DNA from: Sabethes cyaneus
Taxonomy: Eukaryota; Arthropoda; Insecta; Diptera; Culicidae
NCBI RefSeq assembly: GCF_943734655.1
Contig: NC_071355.1
Coordinates: 12,318,768-12,382,767, forward strand
Direction: 5' to 3'
DNA: 64,000 bases
This document shows, piece by piece, positions 12,641 through 22,309 of the stretch (position 1 is the first letter of the stretch; each line of letters opens with the position of its first letter). The position numbers were made by a program, and so were the translations under genes. The notes beneath the pieces are model-generated. The model saw only the letters and a program-made list of their open reading frames with translations. It did not search any database and was not told the DNA's origin.

Positions 12641-13330
12641 ATTTGGTGGTCACTCCGCTCTCCTGGATTCCACAGAAACACTAAATGCTGCGATGGTTCG
12701 TAAAATACTGAGTATGACTTTTTATGGCATTAATCTGGCTGGTACCTCGAAATTTCGCGCCGCGATTATTCGACAATTGATCTAATCGATTAATCCAATT
12801 GTGCGATGTTGACCCGGAACGACGAGATTGACTAGAAGGATTCGTTATCGTTAGCACTGCGGTTGATTTCGATGTGCGAAGAATAACGACCGTGCAAATA
12901 ACCAAAGTACACAACAGGATCGACAACGGTCACCGCGGCTGAACGCAGCAAAATGTGGAAAAAATCGCCACAAGGTAAAGTGGATCGCAATGAAGCGTTC
13001 AAAGTTAGCTGCCCCTGCACGAGCGACGCGTAACCGTACGCGTAAATGATAACAAATTTATCAGAAGCCGGCCAGGAGAAGCGATTCTAGCCGTTAAGGA
13101 AGCGCGAGCACGCGCTATCGATCTTGTTTCGCGGCGCTAACTAATCGAATGTTTGCTATTCTGCTTAGCGCGGTTGCTTTTGGGCTTCGATATGCCTAAT
13201 CGACGTTTTGCAAACGAGACGTGTTGCGGCGGGCCGCCGTCACCGGACCGCCGCCGCCACCGCCGCAGCTTTACGCTCTGATGACGCGGAAGCTGCTGGA
13301 CAATGCACGGTTTGCGCTCGGTTGGGGTTT
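12641..13330 (-). promoter_or_regulatory. Putative 5'UTR and GC-rich promoter region of the sugar transporter
   Basis: Directly upstream (minus strand) of the proposed 11-nt coding exon. The stretch 12900-13330 is clearly more GC- and CpG-rich than its surroundings and contains a CCG-rich run near 13245-13270. A TCAGT initiator-like pentamer lies at 12707-12711 on the minus strand, about 70 bp before the ATG. No TATA box was seen. Short open frames here have no recognisable product. The assignment rests on position relative to the inferred exon. Confidence 0.35.
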
Positions 13331-13339
13331 CTGTGGTAA

Positions 13340-14045
13340 AACAGTAATTGCAATGAATTGTTTTCCCTTATTGCTTGATGTGGGGTTTTTTGATGAGCAG
13401 ATCGGAACAAAGTAGTATGTAAAGTGGGGGAAAGGTTCTGGTTATTCCTAACCATTAATAGTCTCAAATGTTTTGTCGGTTTGAAGTTGTAAAAAGGCTA
13501 ATGAGGGCGACCTGTCTCCCCTGTTACATTATCTCGGTATCAACAACCATTGTTTGGCATGGAAGGTGATTTACAATTAGTGTAAGTCTAACTCTAGTAA
13601 TCTCAGAGGTGATTTGGAGGTTCAAGCTTTCTTTTCCTTCAACTATAATGACGGACATTGGGGCGAACCAACCACCGGTTAATGGGGCTTTATTTTTTTT
13701 TTATACTAATACTCTTGTAAAGGAGTAATTCTCATCGATATGGGGCCACTACAGACACGAGGTCTTCAAATATTGGAACTTTTGTACTTGATTGGTTGGA
13801 AATGGTTAAAAAATGAGAACTACACTTTTAATACTTCTAAACAGTGAACCTCTCGTTCGCGAAGGAGCCCGATAGGTTAGAAAAAAGTTGATTTTTAGCA
13901 AACCTTCAGATCTGTATCATATGGTATTTCCTAAGTTTGCAATGAAACAACTAACAAATGGTTTGGTTTCGTAAAGAAGAAGAATAGGGCTTTTTTGGAA
14001 GGAAGATAGCAATCTACCTATATATCTAATTTTGGAATAGGAAGA
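13340..14045. other. Intergenic, no recognised features
   Basis: Low-complexity AT-rich sequence with a T-run near 13690-13702. The blocks GGAAGATAGCAATCTACC at 14000-14017 and 14040-14057 form a short tandem duplication just before the LINE relic. Confidence 0.4.
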
Positions 14046-14049
14046 TAGC

Positions 14050-14870
14050 AATCTACCAGCACCTTATCTCCAAACAGACAAACGGGAAATCTGGTGAAGA
14101 TCAACAAAGCCGCTGGCGCTGGTAAGGACAGTCTGCCGGCAGAGCATGGTAAACATGGCAAAGAAACGCTAGCAACGGCCCTACACTGGGTAATTTCCAA
14201 GATTTGGGAGGAGACGAAGTTGCCGGAGAATTGGATTGAAGGAATGATTTGTCGCATCTATAAAAAGGGTGATCCGCTCTACTATCGTGGCATAACGGTG
14301 GTAAACGTCGCCTACAAGGTACTCTCCCAGATCTTGTTACGCATGCTGTCATCAATAGCACAAGGTTGCGTAGGGAATTACCAGGCGGGTTTTCTTGGGG
14401 CTCGCTCAACCACCAAATTTTTACCGTCCGACATCTTAATTGATTTTAAAGCAGCATACGATACAGTCGATCAAGACCAGCTATGACATATAATGCACGA
14501 ACACGGTTCTCCGGATAAACTGACACGATTGATCAGAGCTACATTGAATCGAGTGATGAGTTTCGAGGACACTCTCGAGTCCCTTCGAGATGCGGCGAGG
14601 TTTGAGAGAAGGTGACGGCTTATCTTGCGTGCTGTTCAACAACGATCTTGAGGCGTTGATCCGACGAGTGAGCATCGAAGCGAGAGGTACGGTTTTCACC
14701 AAGAAAAACCAGCGTATAGGCTTTTTGGATAACTTTGATAGCATTGCAAGGAACTTTGCGACGACGAAGAGCAGACTTAAAGCGGAGTCTAGCGGGATTG
14801 GAAAGGAGATAAACGCACGCCTCCCACGGACGGTTGCCAGTGATGAACTAGCACTGGCGTACCTTTGGGG
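14050..14870 (+). mobile_element. FADD-type LINE relic, RT domain
   Basis: The plus strand encodes KINKAAGAGKDSLPAEH, ALHWVISKIWEETKLPENW, ICRIYKKGDPLYYRGITV, NVAYKVLSQILLRMLSSIA, DFKAAYDTVDQDQL and GLREGDGLSCVLFN in order, matching 54480-55200 of the best copy. The copy is younger than most others here, with long open segments (14094-14486 and 14590-14907) joined by a stop and frameshift, but the palm catalytic part is truncated. Confidence 0.85.
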
Positions 14871-15113
14871 CACGTGCCCCACCTTCTATTACAACTTTAA
14901 TGTATAACAAAATGATTTCTCAATATGCAACTGGGAATATGCAACCACATCAAATTGCATCACGGAAAAAATGCTGTAGAAAATTACCTAGCTGACCGAT
15001 TTTTTCAAACTTTCTGACAATGAAATATAACTTATTAGTAAGCTTTTGGCATATTTATTTCATTCAACTTTAATACCATAACTGTATGCTCGCACCATAC
15101 GCTTAACGACATA

Positions 15114-15167
15114 CATGGCAGTCAGTATGGCACCGTCACCCATGGCAGTCAGTATGGCACCGTCACC
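15114..15167. repeat. Perfect tandem duplication of a 27-bp unit
   Basis: The unit starting CATGGCAGTCAGTATGG occurs at 15114-15140 and again, identical, at 15141-15167. It probably arose by recent slippage. No known motif. Confidence 0.85.
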
Positions 15168-15188
15168 TTTCCTTTTTCAATATACCAA

Positions 15189-15296
15189 CATCCCAAGTAG
15201 CACACTTTTGTCATTTCTGGTTGCTGCAACCTATTTATGACTGAAATTAGTCATTGATTACCACAACTACTAACTACACCTGTGCTACTAGGGATG
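15189..15296. repeat. MITE of 108 bp with CATCCC(A/T)AGTAGCACA ends
   Basis: The left end CATCCCAAGTAGCACA (15189-15204) and right end TGTGCTACTAGGGATG (15281-15296) are inverted repeats with one mismatch. A diverged copy is at 7125-7233. Too short to code; class not recognised. Confidence 0.7.
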
Positions 15297-15416
15297 CTTC
15301 CATAGACTCGGAAAACCATCGCAAAAAAAAAAATAAAATCAGTTCAACTAACTTGCTAGCCGTAATGTGATCTTGCAACTCAAAGCATTAACCTTTGCAT
15401 TCTATAGGTTCTATTA

Positions 15417-15916
15417 GTAGAATCAATATATATAGAATGCCAGTGTCACTGTTTTTCTACAGGACTCATTGTGGTAAACATGATGCTAACAATCTGTATC
15501 AAGTCTGTGCATCGGGAACTTCATTGTCAAAGTTGCTCATTGTTATTTATCTTTTCTTTATCTGTGCGCTGGTTGGTACTGTCATCAGTGCGCTCTCCGC
15601 TGTGTTTTTATGCCAGTGAAATGGTTTTAAACGTTCTTTTTCTTTTCGTCCGGATGAATAGAATCCTAAAACTGCAGCCTTTTGCACCGATTATTTCAGA
15701 AATTTGAAGCAAGCGAAGTTTCCAATCACATTACTTGGCAGCCATAGTTGAAATTTTAAACTGGTTGTCAAAGTTTGACAATGAAATCCCCCTTTTGATG
15801 AATCTCAGACACACACACATTTGCATATATAATGTAAATACATTATCTGCACATGTGTCATGTTTACCACGCGCACTGCAGCGACACTGGCATTCTATAT
15901 ATATATTGATTATACT
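15417..15916. repeat. 500-bp foldback element with 9-bp TSD (MULE-like)
   Basis: The 9-bp direct repeat GTTCTATTA flanks the element at 15408-15416 and 15917-15925. The ends share AATCAATATATATA and GAATGCCAGTGTC as inverted repeats, and the inverted symmetry continues inward (GTGGTAAACATGA near 15471 and its complement near 15865; TCATTGTCAAAGTT near 15528 and its complement near 15770). Long terminal inverted repeats with 9-bp TSDs are typical of Mutator-like foldbacks. Open frames inside have no transposase signature. Confidence 0.75.
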
Positions 15917-15925
15917 GTTCTATTA

Positions 15926-16610
15926 CTTTTTGGGGCATAAATTACACTAAATATTGAGATTTCTGCCCAATTAAAATTCATCACTATATTTTCACTTTTT
16001 CGCCGTAGATTTCTCATTAATTTTTTTCGGCCGTTCCATTCGTCACATCACCCGCGAAACTTAACTTGAGGCACAGAAAACTTTAACTTACCTCCCGACC
16101 GGTAATTAAGTAAGATGTTGATGTTGTCCAAACTGTTCACTTGAATTGATAGGAAAAACTTCACGTCGTTTCGATTGCAATTCCGAACCCGCGACCGTCG
16201 TTGTTATACGTTGTCAAGGGAACGGACGTTTATATGGAGTGATGCCAACATAAACACTTGAGCATAAAATTGTCCAATTATTTTCGCTATCAAATTAAAG
16301 GTCGTGAGTGTCGATAATGTACTTATAAAATTCACTGATAATAAAATTCTCCGTAAACAACATTTTATGTGATAGAATTACTGTCGGATCTAGTTGAACA
16401 GGAAAAATCGATACGCGATTCTACATTTCATAACATAACAGATTATTACCTATTACTAGCAACTCTTTTATCAACAAAACGATAGTGGCAACAAGTACTG
16501 AAATCAGTGAAAAAGCAACTGGCCTCTTACGACCTTCACCTTAAATCACTTATAAGGTTCTGTACAACATATGGCTGCAGCCTAATCTATACGAAACCCA
16601 CTTTTTTCCA
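15926..16610. other. Intergenic, no recognised features
   Basis: AT-rich sequence between the foldback and the mariner relic. No terminal repeats of the mariner were found with certainty, so part of this could be its 3' flank. Confidence 0.4.
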
Positions 16611-16619
16611 TGTCTTCCT

Positions 16620-17600
16620 CAGATTTGACCCCCTTCGGAATGCTTCCGTAGTGCCTGCTTCATAACAGCTCAGTATTTTTCGATGGGCCTTAGTTCCTGT
16701 GCGTTGGAGGGTTCATGTCCTTGGGTACGAAAGTGACCCAAGGCTTCGTACCACTCCAGAACATCTTTTGAATAGTGGCGCGAAGTAAGGTCCGGCCAGA
16801 AGAGCGTAGGGTCCTCGTGTTCCTTCAACAGAGGAAGCAGACCCTTCTGTAGACACTCCTTGAGGTAGATCTGCCTGCCATTTACAGACCCGGTGGTCAC
16901 GAACGGCGCACTCCGTTTGCCACATGAGCAGATCGCTTGCCAAATCATGTGTTTCTTTGTAAACTTTGAAAGTTTCTGCTTCCTTATTCCCTCCTATTTG
17001 ACATCCTATTTGATGTTTCAAGCTTGTGGTGGGCGGTGAAAAACAGTATCCCCGGTAGCTACCGGAAGTCCGCTTTGACGTAAGTTTTATCATCCATGAT
17101 GAGACAATGAGGCGTTGTCAGCATCTGGAAGTAATTTTCCCACCGTATTTTGTCGTTCGACACGATTTAAAGCCTTCTGCATTTTGTACGTATTCAGTCT
17201 CTCCCGTTCATCGGCTTTCTGAACAAAAGAATTGGACAGATTCAACTTTTTGGCCCCATTCCTGATAGAGTTATTGGGATTTTCCCTAAACGCTTCCACG
17301 ACACGCTTGTGTTCCTGATCACTAATAGAACATCCATTCTGACTGCATTTCTCCTTCCGTTTGATCTTTGATGCTCAGAGTTTCGTAGTAACTTTTAACC
17401 ACCCAACTCACAGGAGTTGAGTGTACGATTCCGAGTTGTTTTCCGATGTCCGATAAGAGAGTTGAGCATTTTCAAGATGCTTGCGCAACGCTGCTTTTCG
17501 GGTAACGCCATTTTTTCCACTTTTCGAACAACGGAACTGACAGCGATCAAATACAGTGTAAACAATACACTCTAAACGATTGCTATCCAAATTTTCAAGA
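16620..17600 (-). pseudogene. Tc1/mariner (DD37E-type) transposase relic
   Basis: Read on the minus strand, the order is a helix-turn-helix region (VVEAFRENPNNSIRNGAKKL, near 17240-17300), the first catalytic aspartate in MDDKTYVKADF (near 17060-17100), MIWQAICSCGKRSAPF (16900-16948), the second aspartate in TLFWPDL (about 16800) and the glutamate in ELRPIEKYW (about 16680). About 36-37 residues separate the last D and E, as in the mosquito DD37E group. At least three frameshifts inactivate it. Confidence 0.85.
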
Positions 17601-17693
17601 GAAAATATCCAATGGGTAATTCTAATTTTAATAGGCGATAAAAAATCAATTGTGTTATTAATAGATTATGCTTTAAGTCTAATTTCAACTTTA

Positions 17694-18557
17694 TAGGGAT
17701 GGGAACTATCATTAAAAATCGTTACTTATAACTATCAGTAGTTTCAGTACGTTACTGATAACTATCAGTAAATATCAGTAATTGTACCCATCACAGCATT
17801 GTAGCACAAAAATAGGAAATTGTAATAACTGCATTTTTCATTGTAATTTTACATTGTAATTTATCAGGTGGACTTCATGGGAGCTCGCGCAACTACCGAC
17901 CATATTTTTTCCATCCGACAGATCTTGCAGAAATGTTGAGGGTACATCGCGCCCTCGGATCACATCTTAATTGATTTCAAAGCAACATACGATACAGTCC
18001 ATCGAGTTATGGTACATAATGCACGAAACCGGTTTTCCGGATAAACTGACCCAACATTGAAACGAGTGATGTGTTTCGCAAGTCTCCCGGACACAGTCGA
18101 GTCCCTTCGAGACTCAGCGAGGGTTGGGACAACATGACAGCTTATCCAGTATGCTGTTCAGCATCACTCTTGAGGTGGTGTTGCGACCAGGGAGTATCGA
18201 AACGAGAGGCATGGACTCAACATACAAGATGACTTGACCAAGTCGAAAGTGATTTATGACTTTTGAGACGACTGGGAAACTTGCAACGAATGGCCCAAGA
18301 TCGAGTTGCATAGAGACGACTGCTTGAAACAGCACGAGCCACCCCGGTTCTAGGCTGTGACGACAACGACGACATATTGTGTCACTCTCGTCTATCGTAC
18401 GCAACTACCGACCATTAACTTTAATCCCACTGATTTTTCTAGCGGGACGACGTTACTGTATCAGCAAGCATCAATAACAGCGAAACCTTACTGATACTTA
18501 GTGATATTATTGCTTACTGATAACTATCAGTAATTAATGATAGTTTTCCCATCCCTA
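17694..18557. mobile_element. Non-autonomous hAT element with 8-bp TSD
   Basis: Flanked by the perfect 8-bp repeat CAACTTTA at 17686-17693 and 18558-18565. Ends are TAGGGATGGGAACTATCATT at the left and the near-complement AATGATAGTTTTCCCATCCCTA at the right; both subterminal regions carry repeated TTACTGATAACTATCAGTAA blocks, the likely transposase-binding sites. 8-bp TSDs and TAGGGATGGG ends are hAT features. The interior is a LINE fragment, not a transposase. Confidence 0.88.
17868..18420 (+). mobile_element. FADD-type LINE fragment inside the hAT element
   Basis: Plus-strand traces of the RT (block ARATTDHIFSIRQILQKC, then LIDFKATYDTVH and LTQH-like stretches) correspond to 54840-55100 of the best copy, followed by a scrambled C-terminal QDDLTKSKVIYDF-like piece. 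Heavily mutated. Confidence 0.65.
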
Positions 18558-18574
18558 CAACTTTAATATCGCGT

Positions 18575-18870
18575 CCAATTTAAGTCAATTTTCAAGTACG
18601 ATTTGGAGTTTAAATTCAAGTCAACATTCATGTCCAATCACGAGTTCAATTTCAAGTCCAATTTCAATGTCCCATTGTAAAGCCAATTTCTAGTCTAATT
18701 CAAGTCCAATTTCCGTCAAATTGAATTCTGATTTCAATTCCGATTTCAAGCCCAATTTATGCTTAACATCTAGTCTAATTTAACTCCAATTTATGTTCGA
18801 CTCAAAGTTCAATTGCAACTTGCAATTTAAGTTCAGTTTAGTTTTCATTTTGATTTCAAGTCCAATTTAA
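18575..18870. repeat. Degenerate tandem repeat, unit like AATTTCAAGTCC
   Basis: Some 20-25 imperfect copies of a 12-13-bp unit (variants of CAATTTCAAGTC and TCTAATTCAAGTC) fill about 300 bp. Unit length and sequence drift along the array. Noncoding satellite-like DNA. Confidence 0.75.
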
Positions 18871-19228
18871 ATTGCACAGGTGGGCCCAAATTGGAACACA
18901 CACACCGTCTTCTCTATAAAATTTAATGTGAAAAGTCCTAATAGCGGAACTTCGTACTTTGGAGTTGCTAACCTAATCGACCGGAATTTTAGCGATAAAT
19001 AATTATTCGTGGGTTAACCTAAATAAAATCTAGTTCAAGTAATTAATAACATAATTTAACAGACAAACTATTTTGCACGGAAATTGATGCTTCGTCCCGC
19101 TGCGTTGACGGTTTGGTTAATAAGGGGAAAAATGTCCTTGGTTTCTAACCTCGGTCGCTGGAGGGCTTCTGCAAGGGAAATAATAATAATCGCACCTATG
19201 CCCGAAGAGGATTTACCAAAAATGGCTC
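18871..19228. other. Upstream flank of the first opsin, no recognised features
   Basis: Unique-looking AT-rich sequence between the tandem repeat and the proposed opsin core promoter. It may hold enhancers, but no specific site can be supported. Confidence 0.4.
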
Positions 19229-19320
19229 AAATCGAATTAGTGAACTAATAATCGTGCTACAAACCAAATACCGCCACACCTCCAAAAATTGCCCAAATTC
19301 GATTAGTGAACTAATAAATA
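19229..19320 (+). promoter_or_regulatory. Duplicated rhodopsin-core (RCSI/P3-like) promoter module
   Basis: Two direct-repeat modules precede the opsin. The first has AAATCGAATTA (19229-19239) then GTGAACTAATAATC; the second has AAATTCGATTA (19295-19305) then GTGAACTAATAAATA. Both 11-mers match the homeodomain P3 site TAATYNRATTA except for the first base. A TATA-like AATAAATA (19313-19320) follows the second about 7 nt later, and the ATG is 115 bp farther. The same spacing is seen at the paired opsins. Confidence 0.6.
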
Positions 19321-19434
19321 TGAACGCATCCCATTCGGCGGTGTTAGTTTCGGTGATGAGTACAGCTCGAAGTAGTTCGCTCGGATTGGCGTTTTTCTTC
19401 GACCAGTGAAAAAGGCAGAGAAATTGGCTGAACA

Positions 19435-20614
19435 ATGGGTGCATTCACTGGACCACAATTCCAAGCATGGGGCCAGGAGGCAAGGACCAACATTACCGTG
19501 GTGGATAGAGTTCCGCCGGATATGCTGCACCTGGTTGACGCTCACTGGTATCAGTTCCCGCCGATGAATCCACTGTGGCATTCCATGCTCGGAGTAGCCA
19601 TCGCCGTGCTTTGCGTAGTATCAATGGCCGGAAATGGTTGTGTGATGTATATCTTCACTAAAACCAAATCACTGCGTACTCCATCCAATATGCTGGTGGT
19701 GAACCTCGCTTTCTCTGACTTCCTGATGATGTTCACTATGGGACCACCGATGGTCTGGAATTGCTACTATGAAACCTGGGTCCTTGGACCACTGGCGTGT
19801 GAGCTGTACGGTATGGCTGGATCTCTTTTCGGTTGTGCATCCATCTGGACTATGACGATGATTGCATTCGACCGCTATAGGGTCATCGTGAAAGGTCTGT
19901 CGGCTAAGCCGATGACCAGCAATCGCGCTGCGCTGCAGATACTCGGAGTGTGGGCTGTGTGCCTTTCTTGGACGTTAGCCCCGCTGTTCGGGTGGAACCG
20001 ATACGTTCCGGAGGGTAACATGAGTGTCTGTGGAACCGATTACCTCACCGACACTCTGCTGAGCCGCTCCTACATCATGGTGTATGCTTCTTTTGTTTAT
20101 TTTTTGCCTCTGTTTTCCATCATCTATTCCTACATCTTCATTATTAAGGTAAGAATTTGTGATTTTTGCAATGAACATTTTTATTCATCTGTGCTTGTCC
20201 AAGTAGGCGGTATCGGCTCACGAAAAAAACATGCGTGAACAGGCGAAGAAAATGAACGTAACCTCGCTTCGGTCGCAGGAGGCTCAAAGTACCAGCGCGG
20301 AGATCAAACTGGCGAAGATTGCCCTGGTTACCATCTCGCTTTGGTTCATGGCATGGACCCCGTACTTGGTAATCAACTTTACAGGAATATTCCATGCCGC
20401 TCCAATCAGCCCACTGGCAACCGTTTGGGGATCACTTTTTGCGAAAGCTAATGCTGTCTACAACCCAATCGTTTACGGCATCAGCCATCCGAAGTACCGT
20501 GCTGCTCTGTATCAAAAGTTCCCATCGCTATCCTGTAACGATCCTGTTGATGACGACCAATCCAAGGGCACAGCCGCCACGTCTGTTAGTGCCGAAGAAA
20601 AACCATCGGCATAA
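19435..20614 (+). CDS. Long-wavelength-sensitive opsin A (two exons)
   Basis: Exons 19435-20148 and 20207-20614, with a 58-bp GT-AG phase-0 intron, give 373 residues. Hallmarks are the sequon TNIT in the extracellular N-terminus, seven hydrophobic segments, FDRY at the end of TM3, WNRYVPEGNMSVCGTDY in loop 2 (disulphide cysteine), QAKKMNV in loop 3 (arthropod visual Gq coupling region), the retinal-binding Lys near residue 318 in SLFAKANAVYNPIVY, and NPIVY. It is an arthropod long-wavelength-class visual pigment acting in the rhabdomere membrane. A polyadenylation signal AATAAA lies at 20693-20698. It is more diverged from opsins C and D than they are from each other (DRYR instead of DRYN after TM3, MVWNCYYETW in loop 1). 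Confidence 0.97.
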
Positions 20615-20699
20615 TATGATTCGATTTGCCTAAGACTGACACGATGTGCACCGAGGACAAACGCAATTGGAAACTAGAATAATCTCAATATGAATAAAC

Positions 20700-22305
20700 A
20701 TGCTGAATACGCAAGCTAGAAACGGTTGTTTTGTTTTTTACTAACACCGCCCTACCAGTGTCCCCTATCGTTTAAAATGTTTAAATCACTTAGCTGCTAA
20801 TCTGATAGAATAAATTAGAGCGATTCTGGCGGCAAATAGGTACCTATAACTACTATTTACATATCTATTTAGATATGTTCAGCCATAACATGAATCACGT
20901 GCTTTTGCTAGAGTAAACTTCCCAATTGTATAAAGTGAGGCAGTGAGGGCGCGTGAAACTTTCCACCTCTCAGTGACCGGTTGCCTGCTGGAGGCAAATT
21001 CCCCGCAGTATTTCAACCAACCTGTCTTTCTCAGCGCAGCCAGACTGTCGTCAGGTGCACTGTAAATCCCACAGGCACGCGACGAAGGTTTTGTTTTAAC
21101 TTATGGCCGCACTGACGGGACTTGTTCAACGAGTACGCTAATAGGCGGCAAGCCCTCGAACGGTAATTTATTGACACAATCGAACCGTGCATGATGTAAT
21201 TTACCGCAGCTAGTGGGAATTTTCGCATTTCCGCGCTATTCGCACTTGGGTTTATATTTGCAACCGCCCGTATTTTTGTGCACGCATTGTTATAAATTAT
21301 AAAACCAAAATTCTGAATACACATTTGTGAGAGCATTTAAAATCGATAAAACTCTTGCTTGGAACTTGTCACGAGCTGGGTACTCTAAAAAAATATGACG
21401 ATTCTTTCACAAAATTACTCTCGGAAATCTGTAATGAATTTAATGATGGAGCCCATTTCTTATGATCCCCTTCTGCCCATTCTACGGCCAACTCAAACTC
21501 GCAGATCTCGCGAACATGGATGCTGGAATGGTTTTCTGAAGGGTTGGTTTGTAAAATGCGATAAGCATGAGATCTTTTCAAACCTAGTTACCAATTAATC
21601 TACAAATACAAAAGGAATTTTCTCTGCTTTGATACGAAATGGACAATCGGTTTTAAATAGATCTCTAATCTAATGTCATCACGCGAAGTGTTTACGCATT
21701 GCTACTAAATAGAAGAGTAAATTGATTGTGTTCTGGACACAGTACTCTGGCCTCGGTCTTGGGATTGGAATTCAACTTGAACTTGGATTTAGTTTTAGCA
21801 CAGACAAACAGATATAACACTCGTTTTCCATTCTTCGTACCGATTAAACTGTCATTTCAAATTTGAGCTTAGTTGGGAATGTCTCCGTTTTGGTTAAAGT
21901 GGCGCTTTTTGACGAAAGAAGGGGAATTCTCCATTAAAAATACTCGCTACTTCGAGGGACACCCAAGTTGATATTTGATATTTGGGAATGTCGATCATAG
22001 ATGGTGCTAGTGTTCAGGCTAAATGTGAGGTACGATGATTTTTGTTGATTTTTCTTCCAAAAGTTATGTCTGTTTGTCTGTGGTTTTAGGTTTTTATCTA
22101 AGTGGATATAACCTTCGCTATACAATGACCGTTCGACCTCCGTCCTCCAGGTACATGATGCAGTAGAATCAAATGTGTAATTTAAATGGATGTCTTCCCA
22201 GTAACGGTATCCTACCTTAATTAATACTAGTGGGTCGGACTGAGTACAGGCAACAATAACGTAGACCGCCATCGACGATTGTCAAATCCTGGATCCTGGA
22301 TTGTC
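20700..22305. other. Intergenic, no recognised genes
   Basis: Open frames in both strands show no domain. Near 22278-22310 the block GGATTGTCAAATCCT is duplicated, adjoining the truncated 3' end of the R1 element. Nothing else supported. Confidence 0.4.
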
Positions 22306-22309
22306 AAAT

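Noticed and set aside
12681..13020. Minus-strand frames of 81 and 62 codons
   Set aside because: They lie in the likely 5'UTR/promoter of the transporter and show no domain.
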